Below, piece after piece: positions 43,472 to 53,560 of a stretch of DNA of 64,000 nucleotides. A model generated the notes under the pieces. It was not told the origin of the DNA and ran no database searches. It saw only the letters and a list, made by a program, of their open reading frames with translations. This DNA comes from Archegozetes longisetosus (lineage: Eukaryota; Arthropoda; Arachnida; Sarcoptiformes; Trhypochthoniidae): positions 62,001 through 126,000 of the forward strand of contig JAEMBT020000019.1 of assembly GCA_018873245.2 (NCBI GenBank), written 5' to 3'. How positions within the stretch are numbered: position 1 is the stretch's first letter; every line of letters begins with the position of its first letter. The position numbers and the translations under genes are program-made.

Positions 43472-46400
43472 AAGTGGGAGGACCATTTGAAAAATGGGGA
43501 ATTGACATTTTAGGACCATTTCCAGTCTCAGGCAACGGCAATAATAACATAATAGTAGCAACCGAATATATGACAAAGTTTGCTGAAACTAAGGCTGTGC
43601 CAAAAGCTGATAAATGGGAAGTCGCAAAGTTTATCGATGAGCAAATCATCTTCAAGCATGGAGCTCCTTATAGTATTGTTACAGATCAAGGAAAAGTATT
43701 TTCGAGCAATTTGTGTAAACAGATATATGAAAATCATGAAATCGCTCACATTCGCACTTCCAGTTATCATCCACAAGCAAATGGGCTTGTGGAACGATTA
43801 AATAAAACATTAGCAGAAATGATTTCTCATTATGTAGCAGACAAACAATCTGATTGGGATAAGTTTTTACTGCATGTAACATTCGCTTATAACACAAGCG
43901 TTCAACAAAGTACACATTACTCTCCCTTCGTTTTAACTTATGCGAGAGAACCTATATTCCCAGCAGAGATAACAATGGGAAGACCGTCTTTGGGTGTTTC
44001 TGACGTGGATCAGTATGTTGCACTCAGGGACAAATATATCAAAAATGCGCGAGAGTTAGCCCGTAAATATATAACGGACTCTCAAGTGCGAAATACGAAG
44101 CACTACAATAAAAGACGAAGAGAAGTAACCTTCAAAATTGGACAATTAGTTCTAGTTTTTAACCCTCGTAGATATAAGGGTAAATCAGAAAAGCTTTTAC
44201 ATCAATTCTATGGACCGTATAAAATTCTTGACCAAATAGGTCCGGTCACTTATTCAGTCGAATCAATAAGAGACAAATATGAAACAATGAACCTACACGT
44301 TTCAAGGATGAAACTATTTTATGATAGAACAGAACTTTTTAACCCAACCGGGTTCACATCATTTGAAATGGGGTCGGACGATTATGAACTATACCCTGAA
44401 GGGATAGATATGGACGAAGATTTAAATTTAAATGAAACATCGGATACAATAAGAACAACGCCTGTGGAAAACAGCTTAATAGAGAGGGACAAAATCGAAA
44501 ATAGTGAAACTAAAGAAGAAGATCAAATTCTAGACTTATCTGATAATTATTCAGAAGCAACAGAAATTGACGATCAATGGTTAGGCATAGATCGAGATCC
44601 TCTAATTATATTACCACGATTACAGTACATGAATAATGAAATAACTGACAGACCTCTAAGAAGATCAGAGCGTATAAGACGACCAGTCGATAGATTTGGT
44701 TATGCAGCAACAAGTATACTGTTCTTAATGATGATTTTACTGTGTTCCTGTTTTGTAGAGTCTGCCTTGACTAAAATATCGCCAGTTTTGTGGCGTAAAT
44801 CTGACAAACCTGTCATTGCTGGAATAAACCGAGTAATTATGAAAATTCATTATGATTCACAGTGTGTTGTTTTTAGAAATCCAATATTTGAAATCAGTAA
44901 TCAAACTGAGTTATTAAATTGGTACAATAATGCTTATATTGAAGATTTTATAAGACCCGTAAAAAGTTTCTGCAATAGTACACTCATCTCCAGTAAACAG
45001 GATTTAGTTGTTCACAGGGAGAAACGTTTTATTTTCGCCGCATTTTTATTAGCAGTAGTAGTTGTCACTTCAATCACTACCATAGGCGTCTCTACTGCAT
45101 CACTAGTTCAAAGCTCCCGTACGGCTGAAGAGCTAGAAACAATTAAGAGAAAGCAAGAAGAGATGTTGATGGAGGCAGAATATTTCAAGCGAAATCAGAT
45201 GAAAATCCAAAAGATACTCCAAACATTACAAAATGAAATAAGTGAAATAGGAGTAGCAGTACAAGATCTTACAGCTTCTTTCAGGACTTTGCAAGAAAAT
45301 TTGCCGAAGGCAATGCATATAGTTGCAAATTTGGCATCAAAGTTCATGTTAACAAAGGATAGATTAAAAGATATTTCACGAAAATGGAAAAATGGAATAG
45401 TGGATGAAAAATTATTTGAAATATTTAATATAACCCTTCCTTGTGATTGTCCGTTAAACTTAGCCAGAGCCAAGTCATGCACAATAGATGAAAGCCGCTC
45501 TCTTGTTTCAATGGAGTTTGAAGCTTACACTAAAAGGAAAGGAACAAATACAATGGAAGCTGATCCATTTGTTTTATACACTCAAAATAATGATAAACTT
45601 TGTTCTGTCGAATATGTCGGACCAAAAATGGTAATTTATGACGCTGCTCGAGACTGTGTAACCGCATTGCATCAGATTACACAATCTTCACGAAACTTGA
45701 TACTAATGCCGAGCTCAGCGTCTTGTCAACGAAACCTTCCTGACACAATTTCCAAAAAGTTCTGGAAAGTAACTACTTGTGAAGATCCTAAGATTGTAGT
45801 AGATGAAGAAATAATGCAAGTGAAAGTATCCGATAAACTGAATTATATTTACTGCAGCACACTTAAAATAAAGATCTATAATCGAACTTTGGAATGTCCT
45901 GATTTTGCTTTTGCTGTACCCACTAGTGTTCCGTTTAGTATTAATTCAATAACTTACGAGTCCTCTCTTGTAAATGTGCAAAACACTTTAAGTATGATGC
46001 CAGCTTGGGGTCAAAGAATCAATTCCATCTTATGCCGTCTTTACACGAACTGAATCTAACGGAAATTGCAAAACAAAATAATGCAGAAATAAGTAAAATC
46101 CAGTTTTATAACCGTAAAAATCCCATTGAGATAAACAATCAATCAAGTACTTTCGTCTTTTATATCATAATCATTATCGTCCTTTTAATAGGATTAACTG
46201 TTTATTATAAAAGAAAACGTTCTAATTCAGTTGATATAGCTAACGTGCAAGCCATTGAACTTAAACGACGTGCTCGTAACTCTAATATTGTAACTGAAAC
46301 TCAATCATTAGTTTCTGATGAGGAATCCGACGAAGAAGCTGATAATAAATCAAATGTATCACAGACAACAACCCCAACTCCTCTTCGGAAAACCAAGCGA

Positions 46401-47128
46401 GTTTTATTCTTAACAACTATTATAACCTTATCAATTACACCAGCTAATGCTTTTGATTATAACTATATGGTGATATTCATAAAATTCCAATCGCCATGCA
46501 ATGAATTACTCCTGAATAACAAAACTATTCCGACACAAATTATATGGTGTCAAAATCAGTTTGAACTCTGTTTTATAAAGCCTGTTAGCACGTTTTGTAA
46601 AATAGACAATGATATTCTAGCTATACATAAACGACTATATTATGCAGAGTTTAACAGACAAAAACGATCGTATAGCCCAAACAACCCAAACAATGAACTA
46701 GACAATTACCTAGCAACTACAATAGTTTCGTCATTTGCTGTTCTAAAAGATATTATAAACACTATTGGAAGGAAATGGTCTCAAAATAAAGTAGATTCAA
46801 GACTATTTGAAAACTCGCACTTCCAAATAAAATTTCCTTCGAACTTGTCTCTAGAAATGTTCAAACCACATTTGTGCATTGCGGACTTTCAATCAAATAC
46901 AATTATCTTAATGCTGTATAAAAACTCCGAACATATATGGTTAAAGAAATATGTCATTCTTTTGGAGTTATAACTACTATTATTATTGTACTCCTATTAT
47001 GTAACGGAGTACTGAAACTTGTGAAGTTGCGCAGGAAAATGCACCAGAGTTATAAGGTGTTTTATGATAGAAAAATCAGTGATTCATCGGCGGAGATGGG
47101 CTTTCCGTTACCTCCATTTCCCCTATAG
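43447..47128 (+). pseudogene. env: Integrase core fused in frame to a two-module envelope, copy B
   Basis: Frame 43417-46053 carries the integrase core (WGIDILGPF, VTDQGKVF, GLVERLN; DD35E) and GPY/F module, then without a stop a hydrophobic signal-like segment (near 44700-44760), first ectodomain, REKR furin-type site (45016-45027), a hydrophobic fusion-peptide-like stretch and a coiled coil. A 1-bp loss near 46010 shifts to 46005-46973: first membrane span (near 46150-46210), cytoplasmic part, second signal-like segment (near 46400-46455), second ectodomain with RQKR (46656-46667). Another slip near 46960 leads to 46937-47128, with the last membrane span and a Pro-rich end. Surface fusion glycoprotein by architecture. 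In ordinary errantiviruses env is a separate ORF expressed by splicing; here no stop separates it from pol, so a spliced mRNA or proteolysis is needed. One of the Cys shared by the modules is Tyr in this copy. Confidence 0.85.
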
Positions 47129-47442
47129 CTTTAACTCGAATCAAACGAGTTGTAACAACTACATCATTTACTAGAAGTTATGGTAAATAAACGATGTAGT
47201 TCAAAGAAAAAAAAAAGGGAAACAAAAATTTTAAAAAAAAATAATCTTACATATAAATATTCTTGAAAATAGATATATTTTATTCTATAATCCAATATAT
47301 TTTAATCATCAAGTATGTGTTTTCGTCATTACATAAAAGTATTTCATAAAAATTATAATTTAATATAAAAAAAATTGAGATTACAATTTCATTTTAAGTA
47401 GAATATAAAGGCATGTTAGTGAAATTAACAGGAAAAATTTTC
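47129..47442. other. Convergent 3' UTR between env and the antisense gene, copy B
   Basis: No gene. AATAAACGATGTAG near 47187 may end sense transcripts. AATAAA on the minus strand (47279-47284) lies about 160 bp past the antisense stop. Confidence 0.5.
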
Positions 47443-49319
47443 TTAATAAGGATTATAGTCCGACCATTCAATCTCATTAACATAATCGTAACCGTCGCCA
47501 ACATTAGAAATAAACCGAAGAGCCCAGATGTAGCAGTCGCACGTGTCCACTTGACCCTCAAATCCAAGTTGTATCGGATAAGACACACAAATGTCGTTCC
47601 TCAACTGTCTAACACGGTTGTTTATTAACCCATTTCTTTCGGCCTCTTCTCGAATTAGAGGATTATACAAGTAAACTAAAAATATATAAATATATATATA
47701 TATGTATATTTGATATTAAGAATTTAAATGCTATATTGGACTTACCTTTTCGATTAACTACTTCTTTCCCGACAACCAACACAGACAAAACGTGAATGAA
47801 ATCCCAATTGCCGTTTCTCTCTTTGGGAGCAAAAACCAGACTTAACCCTTCGTCACAACTGTGGGGTAAAATGTTCCCAAGTTTGACTTTAAAAATCTCG
47901 CTAAAATCAACAGAATGTCGTCATTTCTTGAAAATTTAGCTATTCCTCAGTCATATATCTGACTATAAATCACAAAAATCCTGATTAATTTTGAATTATA
48001 ACTTTATTTTAAAAAATTATTTTCTGGCAACATGTCTTTGTGAGGACAGAAATTCCCCCTAACATCGCAGTGCTTTGTGTTTACTATATGTGTCGCAGCG
48101 CTGTAATGTCGCTACTAGCAATTGAACTGCTGATGACGCTGTAGCAGATAATAACTAGAAATTAATTAATTAATTAATGAAAACATTAAAAATAAGGACT
48201 AACTTTGATTCTGAAAACATTCGGACTAACCTGGAACAGATATAAAGCGTGGATGACGTGGGGTAATATTTTACCCCACAGTTAATTTTACGTTTTCAGA
48301 AGTTAAGTTGTGCTGAAGGGTTAACACCGGTTTGCCTGTTTGTAATAGACTTGAGAACTTCACTTTAACCGTCAATCTTGTTCCAAATCTATAATTGCTA
48401 TATTGTCGCATCTTTTTACATGTTTCCCGTTTTTCCTTCAGTGAAGTCCAATTTTCTCCCATTAAAATTGGACAGATTTTGATGGAAGATTCTAATTTTT
48501 CCCATTCCATACACACGTTTGCCCAGAAACGCATTTCGACTTCGCAAGCCAGCAATCCAGCTGTTTCATCACTGTAAGAGATAATACAGTCTAAGACTTT
48601 ATCAAATTGTTAAACAAAAAAATACTAACAAACCTCTCAAATCCATATTCTGGTATGAACCATTTGTTGGTTTCATAATACTTAAGATAAGAATCCAAAA
48701 CTCGATTAAATTTGCCGTCCAATTGGAAAATAGGTTTGGATGGGGTTAATGAATTGAGACTGACGGTCTCTGAAGCACCAGTAACCCTATAGGTCTTTCC
48801 ACCACTCCTCTTATTCTCGTAAGCTCGAATTAGAGCTATGCTCAAGTTTGTTTGGGGCTCCCATGTGTCCCAGTCGGAATCAAATCCACACCAACGAATT
48901 TTAAATTCCTTAATACCTTTTCTCTTTCTTGTACCCAAAATCGTGTCAACAAAGTATTCATGTTGATCCTCAGGCTTATGCTGGTTAATCTCGAATATTT
49001 GCCTATTTTTCTCAACCTAAAGTATAATACGTTGAGTTAAATAGTCTAAAAAAAACGAATTTAAAACTTACGTATATTACGCTCTTGTTTGGCTTCGAGA
49101 ACCTTTCTAAAGCTCGCGATGTATTAGATTGCATGCTATCTTGGGAGACGTTTTCCACTACATCATACAAGATGTTTGCAATCTCCTCTGTAAATTCATT
49201 CATATCTAAAAAAAAAAAAAAAAAAAAAACAATATATAAGTTTCTTTTTATTTTACCTCTTAGACAGACTTACTTTTACTTGTATTGAATATGTCTAATG
49301 TTGAAATTACAGTATCCAT
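47443..49319 (-). CDS. Antisense five-exon chromodomain gene in retroelement B
   Basis: Exons on the minus strand: 49319-49274, 49205-49072, 49016-48634, 48571-47746 (interrupted by a transposon) and 47675-47443, all with GT-AG introns. Without the insert the coding length is 1,143 nt, 380 residues. The chromodomain is in exon 3 (HEYFVDTILGTRKRKG, KIRWCGF, WDTWEPQTNL), with aromatic cage Y, W and F. The frame here is otherwise intact, and shows that the true C-terminus ends EIEWSDYNPY. Exon lengths and intron phases agree with copy A. Protein identity is roughly 65-75% by eye, well below that of gag-pol-env. Chromodomains bind methylated histone tails; a role in chromatin targeting or in countering silencing is inference. 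Start: MDTVISTLDIF. Confidence 0.85.
47846..48320. mobile_element. piggyBac-like MITE (475 bp) inside exon 4 of the chromodomain gene
   Basis: TTAA at both sides (47842-47845 and 48321-48324). Ends are inverted: CCCTTCGTCACAACT and CCCTTCAGCACAACT. TTAA targets and CCCT ends are piggyBac features. Removing 479 bp leaves an exon 1 bp longer than copy A's, which is exactly A's separate 1-bp deletion, so copy A serves as the empty site. No coding capacity. Confidence 0.88.
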
Positions 49320-49789
49320 TATTTTATTACTAACTATGATCCTAAAAAAAATTGAAAAAAAAAAAAAAAAAGTTTTTGTTATTCATAACTAATATTCTTA
49401 ATTATTATTCATAGTCAAGGTCAATAATTACGATTCATAACTATTAGTTAATATATTAAGTATAAAGAAACTAATCTTTCTTTGAAATGCAGTAGTATCT
49501 AGAGTTCGCCTGTATAATTGAATACTTGTATACGTAATGTATACATATATGTAAACTTAGTTTACAGAGAGCCGTTCTAAAGTTAAAATAAGGGATCTGC
49601 ATACAAATGCAAAAAAAACTAATAACTCAAGAAGGAATAATATTACAAACGAGTTTGTAGAAAAAAAAATTTAAAAAAAACTCACCTTTTAGTGACCAAA
49701 CCTTAAACTCTTTGTTGTTATGTCTCAACTTTTAAAATAACCGGTTTGAGGCATCGTTACTACTATAAACAACGTTTAATAAACGAAAA

Positions 49790-50730
49790 TAAACTCACAA
49801 TAAAATATAAATATCTTTTAAACCGTATGATTTGAGAATCTCAAAATTTTCTTAGTAAATAAAACATAAAACTCTAATGATATCCACAAAATTTGATAGT
49901 GATCCGTTAAGCTCTAAATATTTAAATTAATTTTTTTTACACAAGTACTAAGGACTTACAGTGACGCCATCTAACATTCAAACATATGACTAACAACCAA
50001 AACAAACATTTAAAAAATTAAATCTACTTAAATTAAAATATATATATCTTTTAAACCATATGTTTTTAGTATCTCAAATTTCTCTAATAAATAGAACATA
50101 AAACCCTGATTTATCAAAAAAAATTTTGATAGTGACCCGTTATAATCCGAATACTTAAATTAATTTTTTTTACACAAGTACTAAGGATTTACAGTGACGC
50201 CATCTAACATTCAAACATATGACTAACAATCAAAACAAACATTTAAAAATTAAATCTACTTAAATTAAAATATATATATCTTTTAAACCATATGCTTTTA
50301 GTATCTCAGACTTCTCTAATAAATAGAACATAAAACCCTGATTATATCCATAAAATTCGATAGTGACCCGTTATAATCCGAATACTTAAATTAATTTTTT
50401 TCATAAAAAATACTAAGGACTTACAGTGACGCCATCTAACATTCAAACATATAACTAACAACCAAAACAAACATTAAATTTTTTTTAAATATACTTAAAT
50501 TAAAATATATATATCTTTTAAGCCATATGCTTTTAGCACCTCAAATTTCTCTAATAAATAGAACATAAAACCCTGATTATATCCACAAGGTTTGATAGTG
50601 ACCCGTTGTAATCCGAATACTTAAATTAATTAATTTTTTTTATATATACATATAAAATATTAAAAGTTTCGCCGTAACGACATCCATCATCCACATTATG
50701 AACTATTTCGCTGTAACTTCGTGCTATGCT
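49790..50730. repeat. Tandem array in retroelement B (about four units of 220-245 bp)
   Basis: Units carry GTGACGCCATCTAACATTCA (near 49971, 50194, 50425; a diverged one near 50665). Each also has TATCTTTTAAACCATATG and TAGTGACCCGTTATAATCCG. Same position as array A and shared motifs (CATCTA, CTTTTAAACCGT-type), but unit length and much sequence differ. It lies between the divergently oriented chromodomain gene and small sense ORF. 49320-49789 and 50731-51001 are AT-rich noncoding. Confidence 0.85.
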
Positions 50731-51001
50731 ATGACAGACACACATTACTAAGTCTATAGTACTTACCACTACTTTTCATTAGAGAAAACTTAACATCAAA
50801 TGTTTTATTAACCGTATAAAACCTGTTCACCGCGTCTCATTTAATAATTTCTGGTTTTTATTAATCAGATTCGCCGAAACGTCATCTATTTTCCACATTA
50901 TAATCAAAACACAGTTATTTCGTGCTAGCAACGAATTATGTAAAACTAAACTATAAATCTACTATTTGTCTAACATTATTATTAAAACTTTTATAGTCAA
51001 T

Positions 51002-51418
51002 ATGTCAGATAGAATTCGAAGACATAGGCATAGTGATGTTTCAAAACCATTTACACCGTATAGACACCGAACAGTTCCTACCGAAATAGATGAACTTCGA
51101 GGAATCGCCGACAACATTAGAACTCAACTTTTATTCATAAACGAACTATTAAATATGCAGAATCCAGATGAAGAACCAACAAGACAACTGGGTAGATCAA
51201 TCACGGACATTGTCATCCATCTTATTAATAGCAGCACGATGATCAAGGATATTCGTTCCGCCATCTTAAACATAATTTTCAATAGACAACAAGCTTCTAC
51301 CTCATCAACAACAGTTCAAAATGGTGTTCAAACTTCCATTTACCCTTCAAATAGCACAAGTGGGTGCTATAATACCTCAAGCCTTACCTCACAGCCATAT
51401 TATGGATATCATCGCTAA
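51002..51418 (+). CDS. Small sense accessory ORF of retroelement B (138 aa)
   Basis: ATG at 51002 (MSDRIRRHRH), stop at 51418, the same length as in copy A with about 18 substitutions and no indel. Basic N-terminus, helical middle (ELRGIADNIRTQLLFINELL), Ser/Thr/Asn-rich tail ending YYGYHR. Unidentified. Placed like accessory genes of complex retroviruses, just before the 3' LTR, but I see no sequence link to those. 51419-51805 is AT-rich 3' untranslated sequence. Confidence 0.78.
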   Translation: MSDRIRRHRHSDVSKPFTPYRHRTVPTEIDELRGIADNIRTQLLFINELLNMQNPDEEPTRQLGRSITDIVIHLINSSTMIKDIRSAILNIIFNRQQASTSSTTVQNGVQTSIYPSNSTSGCYNTSSLTSQPYYGYHR

Positions 51419-51805
51419 TACCTCAAGTTTGACGTTCATACCATTCATTTTATATTTTATATTATTTTTTTTATTTAATTAATTGGGCAAGGTACAAACA
51501 TGGCATAATAATCCAGTATAAATATTAAAAAAAAAAAACACAAAAAAATTAATTATATAATCATTAAGAAATTATTAACTACCTCTTTATATGTCGAACT
51601 TATAGTCTTAAAAATCTAAAAAAAAAATGTTATCTTATATAATCTTTTTTTTTATTGCGGGGTAATTTTGGTTTTCATACATAATGTCCAAATAGTGTAA
51701 ACTAAATGATATTATAATTTAGAATTTTTTTTGCTTGTATTGTTAAATCTAATCTCGCAATATTCAACGTAAACCAATTACGCGTTACACAGAGTCGTGT
51801 AATAT

Positions 51806-51818
51806 AAGGTGGGGATAT
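51806..51818 (+). promoter_or_regulatory. Polypurine tract of retroelement B
   Basis: AAGGTGGGGATAT abuts the 3' LTR; plus-strand primer site. Confidence 0.75.
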
Positions 51819-52307
51819 TGTAATAACGTCTTAGTTTCTTAATTAGACCTATATCATAATATTTTTATAATAACCTATATTTCTAAACTCTAATTTTCAT
51901 AACTCACCTTATATGTCAACATTTATTACTGACTTAAAGATTACTTTTTGTTTGGGAAAAGAAAATCTTCACATACTTGTCTCAACTGTACAAGTTATGA
52001 AGACAGCTTATAATAAGCATATTTCATCTCTTAAAACCTACCTAAGTATGTCCTAATTATACAATTTTCCAATCATAGCTAAATGTACTACTGACCTTAA
52101 AAGGTTTAGCCTATCATTGTAAAACATTTTCTAATCTAACCCGCCTATTGTTCCTATAAAATGTCGTGTTTTTCCTAAATTTTTCGCTCTTTCTTCCAGT
52201 GTTAAAAATCCTGTGAAATCTTATGTAATTTGTGGTTATGTTAAATAAAGTGCTATATTTTAAAAATTGATTTCGTACACGCTCCTATTAAAGATCCAGA
52301 CTTTACA
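51819..52307 (+). repeat. 3' LTR of retroelement B
   Basis: 489 bp, no difference seen from 37265-37753. Followed by the ATAT duplicate 52308-52311. Confidence 0.93.
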
Positions 52308-53560
52308 ATATGTCAAGTTGCGGCGAATCAGTAATACTCGATGATGTTGAGCGGCTAGAGAAAGATTGTATAGCTAGGAGTATCTGCTCGGCAAGACACT
52401 TATCAATAGTCTGAATTGATCGGCTATGTTCACAAACTAGATTCTCTGTAGTCTGCAACTTGGCAACAGTGATAGCATGTATCTTTGCTACGTCATTGGT
52501 CTACGATATCGCCCGATCGAAGAATGAACGATATCAAACAAGATCGCTCGTTCGTATGTATCGTCTGTTGATATAAAAAAATTCGCCGAACTCATCCTCA
52601 GGCTCTCTCTCTTTCCTGCGAGAGCTACATGTATCTCTTCGTTAGATGTCATCGAAAGAATCGAGCATTGTCGCCGTGTTAATGCATCACGAGATGGAGT
52701 GGTGTACGCCATGCGCTCATCATCAGAAACCATAACCGTAGGTGTTAACTTTTGTACTTACCGAGTATGCGCTGTTCAATTGGCCCTAAAATTTGTGAAC
52801 AACAGATGTATAAGGATTTTCGGAAAGTTCCAGCGGGTTGTTATCAAGTATTTAATTTTATTTTAAAAAGAAGTGAACAAATTTTAATCAATTATATAAT
52901 TTCCGTCATTATCGACATGTCCCCAACGGAACGACAAGAGCTTTCAGAACGTCGCTGTTCATAATTGAGGGTCGGCCACTGCTTGGGCGGTCATCTAGGT
53001 TCTGGTCACCGGAACGGAATCGACTGAACCATCCTTGGCAAGTGCGGACACTAATGGCTTAGCCATAAGTAGCATTGATATTATTGGCGGCCTCTGTGGC
53101 ATTTGATCCACGATTGAATTCGTATAATATACAGTGACGTATGTGAGTCTTATCGGGAGTTCGGTCTGACATCATTTAGACACAAATAACAAAAATATTT
53201 TGACAAAAATTTGAAGACAAATATCTGTTCTTTCAATTGAGAAATGGAATCGATTTGTAATTAATTTTTCAACTGTTCAAATAGAACGCGCATAATACAT
53301 CTAAGAAAGCCGCTGGAACTTTCCGAAAATCCTTTTACAAGTTTGGTAGAAGAGATATGAAAAATATAGTATTAAATAGTACAAAAATAAGAGCAAAAAC
53401 TTGCGACTGCACTCGTTAAAAGCTAAAAGCTGAATGAGGGTTCGAATCCAAATTTCCATTTTTTTATTGATTCAGTAATATTATATCGTTCAGTAATGCA
53501 TTCTACAACACTCATTAGGTACTATAGAACACAACGCTGGATTTACAGCATCTTTCAAAA
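52308..53560 (-). mobile_element. R1-like LINE unit 0: 5' UTR and ORF1 start, right of retroelement B
   Basis: ORF1 ATG at 52733 (MVSDDERMAYTT); the frame reads left toward copy B. The 5' UTR (about 53340-53560) resembles that of the next unit at 60060-60240 (shared CAAAAACTTGCGACTG, GAGGGTTCGAATCCA, CAACACTCATT). ORF1 continues on the other side of copy B at 37264. A mariner-derived element sits just upstream of ORF1. Confidence 0.75.
52813..53335. mobile_element. Internally deleted mariner element (about 520 bp)
   Basis: 25-bp inverted ends (AAGGATTTTCGGAAAGTTCC and complement), TA at the left end. The minus strand keeps a mariner N-terminus (HCILYEFNRGSNATEAA, GWFSRFRSGDQNLDDRPSSG) with one stop; the catalytic region is gone. 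A different mariner lineage from 34393-35373. It lies in the LINE 5' UTR. Confidence 0.85.

Larger units (their letters stand above)
37265..52307 (+). mobile_element. Giant env-bearing Ty3/Gypsy-type retroelement, copy B
   Basis: 15,043 bp, plus strand, 489-bp LTRs that look identical, exact ATAT duplicates (37261-37264 and 52308-52311). Gene order as in copy A, but in the opposite orientation, 22 kb away. gag-pol-env is about 97% identical to A by eye; the 3' accessory region and the first ~300 bp of the LTR are clearly more different. Apart from 1-bp breaks (near 38423, 41727, 41869, 46010 and 46960) and one break shared with A inside integrase, a single frame runs from Gag to the second envelope module. 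It lies in ORF1 of an R1-like LINE and carries a piggyBac-like insertion. Confidence 0.93.

Noticed and set aside
53430-53460. tRNA-like B box (GAGGGTTCGAATCCA) here and near 60118
   Set aside because: The T-stem does not pair past two bases and no cloverleaf can be built; it is a conserved part of the LINE 5' UTR.
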